This document shows, piece by piece, positions 53,521 through 61,811 of a stretch of DNA of 64,000 nucleotides; the first letter of the stretch is position 1, and the number at the start of each line of letters is the position of its first letter. This DNA comes from Verrucomicrobium sp. BvORR106 (GTDB taxonomy: Bacteria; Verrucomicrobiota; Verrucomicrobiia; Verrucomicrobiales; Verrucomicrobiaceae). The notes under the pieces were generated by a model. It made no database searches and was not told where the DNA came from. It worked only from the letters and a program-made list of their open reading frames with translations. The translations under genes and the position numbers were made by a program. The stretch is from NCBI RefSeq assembly GCF_000739655.1, contig NZ_BATR01000016.1:34282-98281 (forward strand). Direction: 5' to 3'.

Positions 53521-53582
53521 ATGTGGCCAACTCTTTGGCATCCACCTATGCGCCAGCTCAAGTCTGGCGTCTCGTGCCTCGT

Positions 53583-53862
53583 GTGAAGCACGCGAAGCGT
53601 CTACAACGATCATCCCGCCACGCACCTCCCACCTACCCAACGCCCCGCTCCCATCCGCCCGAGCGCCCACCTTGGCCCCTTGATCCCCTGCCCTGCCGCA
53701 ACGCCATAGACCGGGAAATTTGTGTCTCCTCACGTCGACAACTACAGCGGCTTTGGGCGCACTCAGGCAGAAGGAACAACGCTGAACCTTTCCCCGCCGA
53801 GGCAGGCTAAAAGCCAAGTGAGCCCCACCCGCGCTGCTGGCACCCTCCGGTTCTAGATCATC
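53583..53862. repeat. interspersed A/B repeat, copy 2 (tail type 2)
   Basis: GAAGCGTCTACAACGATCAT, then CGAGCGCCCACCTTGGCCCC, arm B (53711-53745) with CCGGGAAATTTGTGTCTCCT, and a tail with GAGGCAGGCTAAAAGCC and CCGGTTCTAG. The same tail occurs in the copies at 54.55 and 63.54 kb. Confidence 0.75.
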
Positions 53863-53892
53863 ACGGGATCCGCCAGCGCTGGGCGCAGCAAT

Positions 53893-54366
53893 TCATCGGT
53901 CATCGGATGGCATCGCCGGAAAGTTCCGGCGGTGCATCATGCAGACCAGCCGGTCCATCGCCCATGCCATCAATATGCCGCCGCACAGGCCTGCGAGAGC
54001 CCCTACAGCGAGCACCTCACGCACGCTGATTTGCACATTGTTCAGCCGGGCCACACTCCAGGTCAATCCGATCCCGCAGGCCACGCCAAGCACCGCGCAA
54101 AGCTGATAGTGAAAGGCCCGCAACGCCGTTGACCAGCGGCGGCGAAAAACACCCGCCAGCGCCGAGGATGACACGATGCCCAGCGCTGTCAATGCCGTCA
54201 CCACGATAACGATGATCACCAGGGCGAGGATGACGAGTATTGCCAGGAACAGCGTGAACAGAAGCATGAGCAGCATCGGCGAGAACGGCTCATCCATCGA
54301 GGGGTCGTCAAATGACTCTCCCATGATGGCAATGAGATGCCAGGGCAATAGGAGGACCATGTTCAT
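53893..54366 (-). CDS. hypothetical integral membrane protein
   Basis: A 157-residue protein with about four hydrophobic spans: near residues 3-16, 32-62, 83-106 and 116-138. A His/Arg-containing C-terminus is cytosolic or periplasmic. No family recognised. Confidence 0.6.
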   Translation of the reverse strand: MNMVLLLPWHLIAIMGESFDDPSMDEPFSPMLLMLLFTLFLAILVILALVIIVIVVTALTALGIVSSSALAGVFRRRWSTALRAFHYQLCAVLGVACGIGLTWSVARLNNVQISVREVLAVGALAGLCGGILMAWAMDRLVCMMHRRNFPAMPSDDR

Positions 54367-54391
54367 GATGAGCGGAACGCTGCTGGAAGCT

Positions 54392-54466
54392 GTTTGTAGT
54401 TCAAACTTTAGTTTGCCTCAGGAGGTCTGTCATAGACTGAAGCAAACTAAAGTTTGAACTACAAAC
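54392..54466. repeat. interspersed inverted-repeat element, copy 2
   Basis: Perfect 25-base arms (54392-54416 and 54442-54466) separated by 25 bases; arm GTTTGTAGTTCAAACTTTAG plus TTTGC. The arm resembles that of 43025-43107 with compensating changes on both sides (TAGTACAAACTTCAG versus TAGTTCAAACTTTAG). Confidence 0.85.
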
Positions 54467-54553
54467 AAAGGCACGTCCCCGCGCCATCAGCCTGCCCAAG
54501 CCATCATCGGCAACACCATCTCCCCTTCTGTCAATCCACCTCCAACACCGTTC

Positions 54554-54862
54554 GTAGCTGACGACGTGAGGAGACACTAGCTGAAGCGTCTACAACGATC
54601 ATCCCGCCACGCACCTCCTACCTACCCATCACCCCGCTCCGGCTCCCATCCGCCCGAGCGCCCATCTTGGCTCCTCGATCCTCTTTCCGGCCACATCGTC
54701 ACAGACCGGGAAATTAGTGTCTCCTCACGTCGTCAACTACACCGGCTATGAGCGCGCTCAGGCAGATGGAACAACGCTGAACCTTTCCCCGCCGAGGCAG
54801 GCTAAAAGCCAGAAGCGCCCCAACCGCGCTGCTTCCGTCCTCAGGTTCTAGGTCATCACCAG
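54554..54862. repeat. interspersed A/B repeat, copy 3
   Basis: Arm A (54554-54590; GTAGCTGACGACGTGAGGAG) and arm B (54706-54740; GGAAATTAGTGTCTCCTCAC) in inverse orientation 115 bases apart; tail type 2 with AGCCAGAAGCGCCCCAACCG and AGGTTCTAGG. Confidence 0.8.
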
Positions 54863-54884
54863 AGGTGCCAAAGCGGTGTCAAGC

Positions 54885-54987
54885 CACCGGCACTCCAAGA
54901 CACTGTCGTGCGGATCGAAGGTGCCAGGCGGGGTTTGTTTGCCCCAGCGCTGGCGAATGTCGCGAAGCGTCTTGGAGTGCCGGCGGC
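54885..54987. repeat. inverted pair of the TCTTGGAGTGC repeat
   Basis: CACCGGCACTCCAAGACAC at about 54885-54903 and GTCTTGGAGTGCCGGCGG at about 54969-54987 face each other. The second half continues with GCTCGACGCCGCTTTCGCCT, repeated at 63882-63920. Confidence 0.6.
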
Positions 54988-55250
54988 TCGACGCCGCTTT
55001 CGCCTGCCGGGCGAACATCCTCGCCCCCCACCCCTTCCGCCAGCCTCCCAAGGCTCTTCTACCCTCCCCTGACACCCGTCTCATCCAAATCAAGCACCTC
55101 CCCCTCAAGTCTTGGATCTTCTGTCTCTAAATCTTGTGTCTGACCGCATCGCGGGCTGCGATTCCCAAAAAACCTCACGCAACCCCGTGCAACTTTTTTT
55201 GCGGGGGTCTGTTTCACCCCGTGTACACCGAAATCAAACCAACGAAGACG

Positions 55251-56210
55251 ATGACCCTGACAAAGCAGATCCTTCTCAGTGCGATCGCAGCCGTGGGCTG
55301 CACGTTCAGCTTCAGCCTCACGATGGCCCAGGCACAGGACGCCCCCCCGCCGCCTCCCGCTGGTGAAGGCCAAGGCCGCCCCCCTGGCGGACCCGGCGGC
55401 CCAGGAGGTCCTGGTGGTCCCGGCGCCCCTGGTGGTGACTCCCGCGCCCGGTTGGAAGAGGCCTGGAAGAAGATGGACCTCAACGGCGACGGCAAGATTT
55501 CCAAGGAAGAGTTCACCACCAACGCCGTGAAGGAAGCGGAAGACCGCTTCGGCAAGATGGACGCCAACAGCGATGGCTCCGTGGAGAAAGAAGAGGCCGA
55601 GCAGGCCGGACGTCGCCTCCGTGAAGAACGCGAACGCCAGGCTGGCCGCACCGGTGGCCCCGGAGCAGGCCCAGAAGGCAACCGCCCCCGCCCTGAAGGT
55701 GGCCGCCCGCCGGAAGGAGCCCCTCCCGCACCTGGCGACCGTCCCGAAGGCTTCCGCCGCCCGCAGGGTGGCCCCGAAGGCGGCCCCCCAGGTGGTCCTG
55801 GCCAGGGTCAGCGCTCCCCCGGTGAATCCGGTGGGGGTCGCGGCGGCCGTGGTGGCATGGGCATGGGCGACTTCCTCCTGCGCATGGACACCAACAAGGA
55901 CGGCATCGTCTCCAAGGACGAGTACGTGGCCGGCAACATGGAGCGCTTCGAGCAACTGGACGCCGACAAAGACGGCAAGGTAACCAAAGAAGAAGCGGAT
56001 GCCGCTGCCCAGCGCCTGCGCGAGCAGTTCGGCGGTGGCCGCGGTGAAGGTGGCCAGCGTGGCGAAGGCGGACAGCGCGGTGAAGGCCGTGGCGAAGGCT
56101 TCCGCCGCCCTGAAGGCGGAGCCGGTGGCCCTGGCGGTGCAGGCGCAGGCGCAGGCGCAGAAGGCGGAAACCGCCAGCGCCCCCAGCGTCCTGAAGGCGA
56201 AGCCAACTGA
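55251..56210 (+). CDS. secreted EF-hand protein with Gly/Pro-rich low-complexity regions
   Basis: About 319 residues from the ATG at 55251 (open to 55134). A signal peptide (ILLSAIAAVGCTFSFSLTMAQA) is followed by a Gly-Pro stretch containing several GGP triplets. Two EF-hand pairs follow: DLNGDGKISKEEF and DANSDGSVEKEEA, then DTNKDGIVSKDEY and DADKDGKVTKEEA, each with Asp/Asn, Gly and Glu in canonical loop positions. Pro/Glu/Gly-rich segments separate and follow them. It should bind calcium outside the cell. A strong terminator follows it at 56294. Confidence 0.85.
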   Translation: MTLTKQILLSAIAAVGCTFSFSLTMAQAQDAPPPPPAGEGQGRPPGGPGGPGGPGGPGAPGGDSRARLEEAWKKMDLNGDGKISKEEFTTNAVKEAEDRFGKMDANSDGSVEKEEAEQAGRRLREERERQAGRTGGPGAGPEGNRPRPEGGRPPEGAPPAPGDRPEGFRRPQGGPEGGPPGGPGQGQRSPGESGGGRGGRGGMGMGDFLLRMDTNKDGIVSKDEYVAGNMERFEQLDADKDGKVTKEEADAAAQRLREQFGGGRGEGGQRGEGGQRGEGRGEGFRRPEGGAGGPGGAGAGAGAEGGNRQRPQRPEGEAN

Positions 56211-56293
56211 TGAATTCAGCCAGTCGGCCAGTTTTGACCTGGTCCGGCCCAAAAAAAGATCACTGGTAGTTGTGAGCTACCGGTTGTGTGAGA

Positions 56294-56336
56294 AGTGCCG
56301 CATTGGAGGGGGTCTCCAATGCGGCACTATTTTTTT
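56294..56336 (+). terminator. rho-independent terminator of the EF-hand gene
   Basis: A 15-base perfect stem (56294-56308 and 56314-56328; AGTGCCGCATTGGAG) with a five-base loop is followed by TATTTTTTT. On the other strand it is next to the end of the convergent oxidoreductase gene and may serve both. Confidence 0.92.
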
Positions 56337-57340
56337 CACAGAGACTGGCGGATCTGCTGCACGATCTCGTAGGACCGCAGACGGGCCTCATGGCTGAAGA
56401 TCATGGAGTGCACCATGATCTCGTCCGCCTGAGTGACCTCCGCGTACTCGATGAGCTTTTCCTTCACCGTGGCCGCATCGCCGATGATGGACCCGCGCAG
56501 GAAGGGATTGCTGTGCAGCGTGCCCATCACGAGTTCCACCTCCTCCCGATTCTCCAGCGGCGGAGGCAGTTGCATCGGCATGCCCCGCGCCAGATGCACG
56601 TGGGCCTGGTACTGGGACGTGGCCAGTTGCTCCGCCTCCGCCACCGTATCGGCGGCAAAGACGTTCACACACACCAGGGCGTACGGCTTCTCCAGCGAGC
56701 CAGAAGGACGGAAGTTGTTCCGGTAGATCTCCAGCCCCGGCAGGACGTTATCCGGAGAGAAATGCCCCGCGGAGCCAAAGGGCAACCCCAACTGTCCGGC
56801 GAGCTGGGCGCTGAAACCGCCGGAGCCCAGCAGCCAGAGGGGGATGTGAGACCCCGCCCCCGGCACGGCGCGCACTTTCTGGCCGGGCAGCACGGGGCGC
56901 AGGAAGCTGCGCAGCACCTCCAGTTCCTGCGGGAAGTCTTCACCATTGCTGCCGTGGCTCTGCCGCAGAGCCCGCATCGTCACCTGATCAGTGCCAGGCG
57001 CACGGCCCAGTCCGAGATCGATCCGCCCTGGGAAAAGCGCGTCCAGGGTGCCAAACTGCTCGGCAATCACCAGCGGGGCATGATTGGCCAGCATGATACC
57101 GCCCGCGCCCACGCGAATGGTCTTGGTGGCCGCCGCCACATGGCCGATCACGACCGCCGTGGCGGCAGAGGCGATGCCGGGCATGTTGTGGTGCTCCGCC
57201 AGCCAGTAGCGCTGGAAACCCCAGTCCTCCGCATGACGGGCTAGATCCGCACTGCGGCCCAGGGCTTCCGCCACGGTGCCGCCCTGGAGGACGGGTGAGA
57301 GATCGAGAACAGAAAATGGCAGGTCAGAAAGGGAAGGCAT
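56336..57340 (-). CDS. LLM-class flavin-dependent oxidoreductase (luciferase-like monooxygenase)
   Basis: About 334 residues from the ATG at 57340; an upstream ATG at 57370 adds ten residues. Motifs: [70 protein letters not shown], and [20 protein letters not shown]. The C-terminal [18 protein letters not shown] is also typical. Most similar in style to the YhbW/alkanal-monooxygenase-like group. It uses FMN or F420; the substrate is unknown. It converges with the EF-hand gene and they share the terminator. Confidence 0.9.
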   Translation of the reverse strand: MPSLSDLPFSVLDLSPVLQGGTVAEALGRSADLARHAEDWGFQRYWLAEHHNMPGIASAATAVVIGHVAAATKTIRVGAGGIMLANHAPLVIAEQFGTLDALFPGRIDLGLGRAPGTDQVTMRALRQSHGSNGEDFPQELEVLRSFLRPVLPGQKVRAVPGAGSHIPLWLLGSGGFSAQLAGQLGLPFGSAGHFSPDNVLPGLEIYRNNFRPSGSLEKPYALVCVNVFAADTVAEAEQLATSQYQAHVHLARGMPMQLPPPLENREEVELVMGTLHSNPFLRGSIIGDAATVKEKLIEYAEVTQADEIMVHSMIFSHEARLRSYEIVQQIRQSL

Positions 57341-57467
57341 GCTGTCAGGAAGCGGGGGGTTCTTTACCATAAAGGACTACGCCTGCCGCCCCCGATCAGA
57401 GTGCAGCAGGTGTTGACTCCTCCGTCCCGCTCGCGCCTCACCTCACCTCACCGCCCGGACTTCCTGA

Positions 57468-58757
57468 TCAGGAATCGACTCCGGTGCCCCCGCTCTTCTG
57501 CCCCGTGATGAGCCGTGCGCCCTGATCCCGGGTGAAGTACGACCACACCCAGATGAAGAAGACATGCACCCGGCTGCGCAGACCGATGAGGAAGATGAGG
57601 TGGACAAAGACCCACGCCATCCACGCCACCCAGCCGCTGAACTTGAGGAAATGCAGATCCGCCACGGCGCGATGCCTCCCGATGGTGGCCATGCTGCCGC
57701 GGTTCCAGTACTTGAACTGCTTGAGCGGCTGCCCCGCGATCTGCGCCAGAATATTGGCCGCCGCCAGCTTCCCCTGCTGCATGGCCACGGGGGACACGCC
57801 GGGGAGCGGCTTGCCGTCCTTGCCCAGACAGTGAGCAGTATCGCCGATGACGTACACGTTCGCCTGTTCCTTCAGGTTCAGCTCGGGCTGCACGATGATG
57901 CGCCCGCTGCGATCGAACTCGCCTGGGAGCTGTTTCACCAGCGGAGACGCCGCATTCCCCGCCGCCCAGATGACCGTGCGGGAGGGGATGTAGCCACCGG
58001 GGATGGTGACACCGTTGTCATCCAGCCCCTGCACCGCCACGCCCAGCTTCACTTCCACGCCCAGATCCTGCAGTTGGGTCAGGGCCTTGCCGGAGAGCTT
58101 GGGGTCAAACACGGGCAGGACGCGGTCCGCCGCATCCAGCAGGATCACCTTGGCCTCGCGGGGATCGATGTGGCGGAAGTCGCGCACCATCGTCTCGCGG
58201 GCGATCTCGCTGATCGCGCCCGCCATTTCCACCCCGGTGGGACCGGCGCCCACCACCACGAAGGTAAGGAGCTTCTCCCGCTCGGCAGCATCCGTGGTCA
58301 CCTCCGCCTGCTCAAAGGCCAGCAGCAGGCGACGGCGAATGTTCAGGGCATCATCCAGCGTCTTCAGCCCGGGGGCGGAGGCCTCCCACTCCGGGTGGCC
58401 AAAGTAGGAGTGCCGGGCCCCGGTGGCGACGATCAGGTAGTCGAAGGGGAACTTCTGCCCGCCGGCGGTGACGACCTTCTGCGCCACATCGATGTCCGTG
58501 ACATCGGCCATGATGGTCTCCGTGTTCTTGGCGTGATGCAGGATGGAGCGCACCGGCTGGGCGATATTCGCCGGGGAGAGCGCCGCGGTGGCCACCTGGT
58601 AGAGCAGCGGCTGAAAGAGGTGGTGGTTCGTCCGGTCCAGCAGGGTCACTTTCACCGGAGCCTTGTCCAGCGCCTTGGCGGCAGCAAGCCCGCCAAACCC
58701 GCCCCCGATGATGACGACGCGGGGCTGGGGAGGGGATGGTTCTTCCGTGGGATTCAT
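57468..58757 (-). CDS. ndh: NADH:quinone oxidoreductase, type II (NDH-2)
   Basis: A 429-residue flavoprotein. VVIIGGGFGGLAAAKAL is the FAD dinucleotide-binding loop; FVVVGAGPTGVEMAGAI is the NADH-binding loop; TVIWAAGNAASPLV and NVYVIGDTAHCLG the second FAD region; SPVAMQQGKLAAANI the quinone-side region. The C-terminal hydrophobic segment VAWMAWVFVHLIFLIGLRSR anchors the enzyme at the membrane. It passes electrons from NADH to quinone without pumping protons. Confidence 0.92.
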   Translation of the reverse strand: MNPTEEPSPPQPRVVIIGGGFGGLAAAKALDKAPVKVTLLDRTNHHLFQPLLYQVATAALSPANIAQPVRSILHHAKNTETIMADVTDIDVAQKVVTAGGQKFPFDYLIVATGARHSYFGHPEWEASAPGLKTLDDALNIRRRLLLAFEQAEVTTDAAEREKLLTFVVVGAGPTGVEMAGAISEIARETMVRDFRHIDPREAKVILLDAADRVLPVFDPKLSGKALTQLQDLGVEVKLGVAVQGLDDNGVTIPGGYIPSRTVIWAAGNAASPLVKQLPGEFDRSGRIIVQPELNLKEQANVYVIGDTAHCLGKDGKPLPGVSPVAMQQGKLAAANILAQIAGQPLKQFKYWNRGSMATIGRHRAVADLHFLKFSGWVAWMAWVFVHLIFLIGLRSRVHVFFIWVWSYFTRDQGARLITGQKSGGTGVDS

Positions 58758-58854
58758 TCAGTAGGTCGTAGCAATTCCAGGGCCGAATCGCTTCCGGCAC
58801 TTGGAGAAGCCTTTGTCAGTTGTCAGCAGGCCGAAGTTGTGATTACAACGGATC

Positions 58855-59988
58855 ATGAAAAATCTCCATGGCAGCTTTTTGCCCGTCCTTGCCGCAATAT
58901 TGATGTGGGGCGCCGCCGGTGCCGCCTCTGGGGATGAGTCTCCATTCAAAGCAGCTACGTTTTGCCATGGGCTCCTGGATTCACAAGCTCCCAAAGACAA
59001 GGCAGAAGCCTTCCACCCGGACGAGACGATCTACCTCTCCGTGGAGCTGAAGGGCCGGCCCAAGACCGGCAAGGTGGCCACGCAGTTCCTCTTCCGCGAC
59101 AACGTCATCGCCGAGGCGGAGGTGGATGTGGCCACGGTGAACAAGGGCATCCTGCTCTCCGCCGGGCAGAACACCTTCGCGGGCTTCAACCTCACGCATG
59201 ACCAGCCCCTGCCGGTGGGCGACTGCTACAGTGCCGTGGTCACCCTGGATGGCCAGCCCCTGGGCACCTTCCCCTTCCGCGTGAGCCCGCCCAAGGACGC
59301 CATCGTCAGCGAGCTGAAATCTGTCACGCTCTCCAAGGGGCTGGACGACAAGAACCAGCCGGTGGACGTGACGCGGGAGTTCGACACCAAGGACAAGGTC
59401 GTCTTCAGCGGCATCGCCGATCTCGGCTTGGCCACCTGGATCGAAGTGGGCTGGGTGCTGGGCGGCATGACCGACTCCGAAGGCACCCGCAGCATCACGC
59501 TGAAGGAAAACAAGACCGGCTGCCCCTTCCGTTTTTCCTTTATCCCCAACGGCGGCTGGCCTGCTGGCACGCATGAAGCCGTGCTGCTCATGAACGGCAA
59601 AGAGGTCTCACGCGAAAAGTTCACCATCAAGAACGGCCCCGCCCTCACGCAGACGGTGGAGACCACCTCCTTCAAGCTCTCCTCCGATGACGGCCGCGGC
59701 GGCCCCGGCGCCACCGTAGCCGCCTTCAGCCCGCAGGACAAGGTGCTGCACGCCGGCTGGGAGCTCAAACAACCCACCATGGTGAAAGGCATCCGCTTCG
59801 TCTGGACCGCCATCGAGGCTGGTTCTGCCAAAGACCAGGTCATCGCCACCGCCACCATCCCCTCCACGATCCATCAATCCATCAGCACCACCCTCAAAGC
59901 CAAAAACGGCCTGCCCAAGGGCAAGTTCAAGGTGGAACTTTTCCAGGATGATCGCCTCGTGGATGGAAGGACGTTCGAGGTGAAATAG
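58855..59988 (+). CDS. secreted protein with three Ig-like repeats
   Basis: A 377-residue protein. The signal peptide (LPVLAAILMWGAAGAASG) precedes three similar beta-sandwich-like units of about 110 residues. Each has an HPDETIYLSVELKGRP / DTKDKVVFSGIADLG / SPQDKVLHAGWELKQP-type strand, an ATQFLFRDN-like strand and a turn before a hydrophobic strand (GTFPFRVSPPK / REKFTIKNG / LVDGRTFEVK). Probably a surface or periplasmic binding protein; partner unknown. Divergent from ndh. Confidence 0.72.
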   Translation: MKNLHGSFLPVLAAILMWGAAGAASGDESPFKAATFCHGLLDSQAPKDKAEAFHPDETIYLSVELKGRPKTGKVATQFLFRDNVIAEAEVDVATVNKGILLSAGQNTFAGFNLTHDQPLPVGDCYSAVVTLDGQPLGTFPFRVSPPKDAIVSELKSVTLSKGLDDKNQPVDVTREFDTKDKVVFSGIADLGLATWIEVGWVLGGMTDSEGTRSITLKENKTGCPFRFSFIPNGGWPAGTHEAVLLMNGKEVSREKFTIKNGPALTQTVETTSFKLSSDDGRGGPGATVAAFSPQDKVLHAGWELKQPTMVKGIRFVWTAIEAGSAKDQVIATATIPSTIHQSISTTLKAKNGLPKGKFKVELFQDDRLVDGRTFEVK

Positions 59989-60401
59989 GGGGAAGGTTTG
60001 TTGGTGCTTGGTGCTTGGTGCTTGGTTGAGTGCGGCGCGGTCATCAGTAACAGGAGTGAGGGACTTTCCAGTCCCGGTCCCGACGCACGTCCCAGCGTGA
60101 CCTTCGGTGAAAGTTGTTCAACGGACGGAGGCGACGAAGCGCATGCACCGTCATCGGACGCTTGGCCCGAACCGGGACAAGAATGTCCGCCTGCTTCGCA
60201 GGAGACTCAAGACTAGAAGACACAAGACGTCAGACCTGAGCTGGCGCCTAGGTGGAGGCCAAAGAGTCGGCATCATCATGGGACGCTCGGCACCGACCGG
60301 GACAGGAATGTCCCTCACTCCGTTTGCTGACTGCTTCGCTGGGCGTGTCCTCTCATGCGACAGCTCAGGTCTGATGTCTGGCGTCTGGCAGTCTGGCGTC
60401 T
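59989..60401. other. gap with interspersed repeats
   Basis: Copies of the GGGACGCTTGGC family at about 60033-60100, 60150-60190 and 60280-60400 in mixed orientation, and CTGAGCTGGCGCC-type blocks. No gene. Confidence 0.6.
60280..60400. repeat. interspersed repeat of the GGGACGCTYGGC family
   Basis: Reads GGGACGCTCGGCACCGACCG, GACAGGAATGTCCCTCACTC, CTTCGCTGGGCGTGTCCTCT and CAGCTCAGGTCTGATGTCTG. It is the inverse of 53395-53520. Confidence 0.75.
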
Positions 60402-61577
60402 TTAGAAAGGCCCATTTCCAAACAACAGCTCCCCGACCTCTCCACCCGGACGTCCCGGCGGACGCTCGGCTCCGGCACCCTGCGGCCCAGGCCCAGGTCC
60501 TTGCCCCTGACCTGGTCCTCTGCCACCCCCAGGCCCCATGCCGCGCCCTGATGGCGTGCCGAGGTTGGCTCCGGGAACTCGATACCCTACGAGATACGCC
60601 CCTTTCACCGAGGGCTTGTCCACATAGAGTGTCAGCGTCCCCTCCTTCTCCGCCACGGTAATGTTGCGGTCCACCTTGCCTTCCGCCGTCAGGGCAAAGG
60701 GCAGGGCCGCGTAACCCAGCGTGCCGTGCGTGGGGTTGGCATAGACTTCATAGGCATAGCCGGGATAGGCGGGCACGGCGATCTTCCAGCGTGATTTCGA
60801 CGAACCCACGGCTTCACCGGGAACAATGAGTTCACCCCCGGGGGTGTTGGGATAGGATGGCTCCATGGTCGCGCTGCCCATGACGATGTCCCACACCGTG
60901 CTTTCCTCGTCCCCGGCCGCTCCGGCCACCTTGCTGAACTTCCTGATCAGCGCCGCCCGCTGTGTGGCATCGCGCACGCCGCGCAGCACACCGTCGTTGT
61001 CATTCTGCTGGGCCCAGAGCTTCCCATTCAGATCATAGGAAGGCTCATCCCAGAAGAGCTGCGTGCAGGTACGGATCTTCTCGCCGGGGAGCGTCACTGC
61101 CGCATGAATGTGCCGCGTGCGACCGCGATAGAGCCCGGCCTTGATGGTGCGGAAGCGGTATGCGCCGTCCTTGCCGGTGAGAAACTGGCCAAAGCCCGCG
61201 AAGTTCGGGTCGGACTTGGGATTGCGCACCGCTGTCGTGCTCTGGATGTACTCGCCATGGTGATCCGCATGCCAGATCTCCACCAAGGCGCCGCGCACCG
61301 CATTGCCGTTGCGATCCAGCACCCGCCCCGCCACATGGGTGACCAGACCCGTCGCAGGCGTCAGGCTGTCGTTGAGCAGGACCATGTCATTATCTTTGTC
61401 GAGCGGGATGTTGTTGAACGGGGTGTTGGCCGGGTAGTAGGGCCCCTCCGTCAACTTGGCGGTGACCGTCAGCGCCTCGGCGAAGAGGCCGCTCACGGCG
61501 GAGAATGCGCCCCCGGCAGCAAGCTGGGCCAGGATACGCCGACGGGTGGCAAGGGTGCGCGAGGTGACGAGGTGCAT
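60402..61577 (-). CDS. intradiol ring-cleavage dioxygenase-like protein (protocatechuate 3,4-dioxygenase family)
   Basis: A 391-residue protein. TRRRILAQLAAGG near residue 11 resembles a twin-arginine signal. The dioxygenase domain (about 45-260) has TEGPYYP, VEIWHADHHGEYI, GAYRFRTIKAGLYRGRTRHI and HAAVTLPGEKI. The catalytic pair Tyr (YYP), Tyr (near GEYI), His and His (RTRHIHAAV) fits the ferric ligand set. The C-terminal 60 residues are a Gly/Pro-rich disordered tail (GPGGGRGPGQGQGPGPGPQG). The aromatic substrate is not known. Export by Tat and the tail are odd for this family. Confidence 0.8.
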   Translation of the reverse strand: MHLVTSRTLATRRRILAQLAAGGAFSAVSGLFAEALTVTAKLTEGPYYPANTPFNNIPLDKDNDMVLLNDSLTPATGLVTHVAGRVLDRNGNAVRGALVEIWHADHHGEYIQSTTAVRNPKSDPNFAGFGQFLTGKDGAYRFRTIKAGLYRGRTRHIHAAVTLPGEKIRTCTQLFWDEPSYDLNGKLWAQQNDNDGVLRGVRDATQRAALIRKFSKVAGAAGDEESTVWDIVMGSATMEPSYPNTPGGELIVPGEAVGSSKSRWKIAVPAYPGYAYEVYANPTHGTLGYAALPFALTAEGKVDRNITVAEKEGTLTLYVDKPSVKGAYLVGYRVPGANLGTPSGRGMGPGGGRGPGQGQGPGPGPQGAGAERPPGRPGGEVGELLFGNGPF

Positions 61578-61811
61578 GGAAGTGGCAGGGAGGGTGAACG
61601 CGGCCCGACTGGGCCATGGCGGGTAAAACCCGGCCTAATGCAAAAAGTCGTGCAGATTTCCCCCGGCCTGCGGTTTTACCAAAGAGCCCGCATGACAACG
61701 GGCTGGTACAATTGTATCTGAAGACGGGAGGAAACGAGGAGCAATCCGCCACAAGTTCATCGAAGATGCCGAACCGTCCCCCTCCCGGGTCGCAGCCTTT
61801 CCCTCTCGTTC
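61578..61811. other. gap between the dioxygenase gene and the oxidoreductase gene
   Basis: Divergent region of about 230 bases. No regulatory element could be assigned. Confidence 0.4.

Larger units (their letters stand above)
53382..53892. other. 510-base gap made of repeats
   Basis: A copy of the GGGACGCTTGGC/CTGAGCTGACGC family (53395-53520, inverse) and a copy of the A/B repeat (53583-53862). No gene. Confidence 0.65.
54367..55250. other. 880-base gap made of repeats
   Basis: Contains the inverted-repeat element at 54392-54466, the A/B repeat copy at 54554-54862 and a pair of GTCTTGGAGTGCC repeats in inverse orientation (54885-54903 and 54969-54987). No supported gene. Confidence 0.65.

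Noticed and set aside
52080..53591. 503-codon minus-strand frame over the M28 peptidase gene
   Set aside because: Shadow of a strongly biased gene; no motifs, runs into the repeat after the gene.
57564..58937. 457-codon plus-strand frame over ndh
   Set aside because: Shadow of NDH-2.
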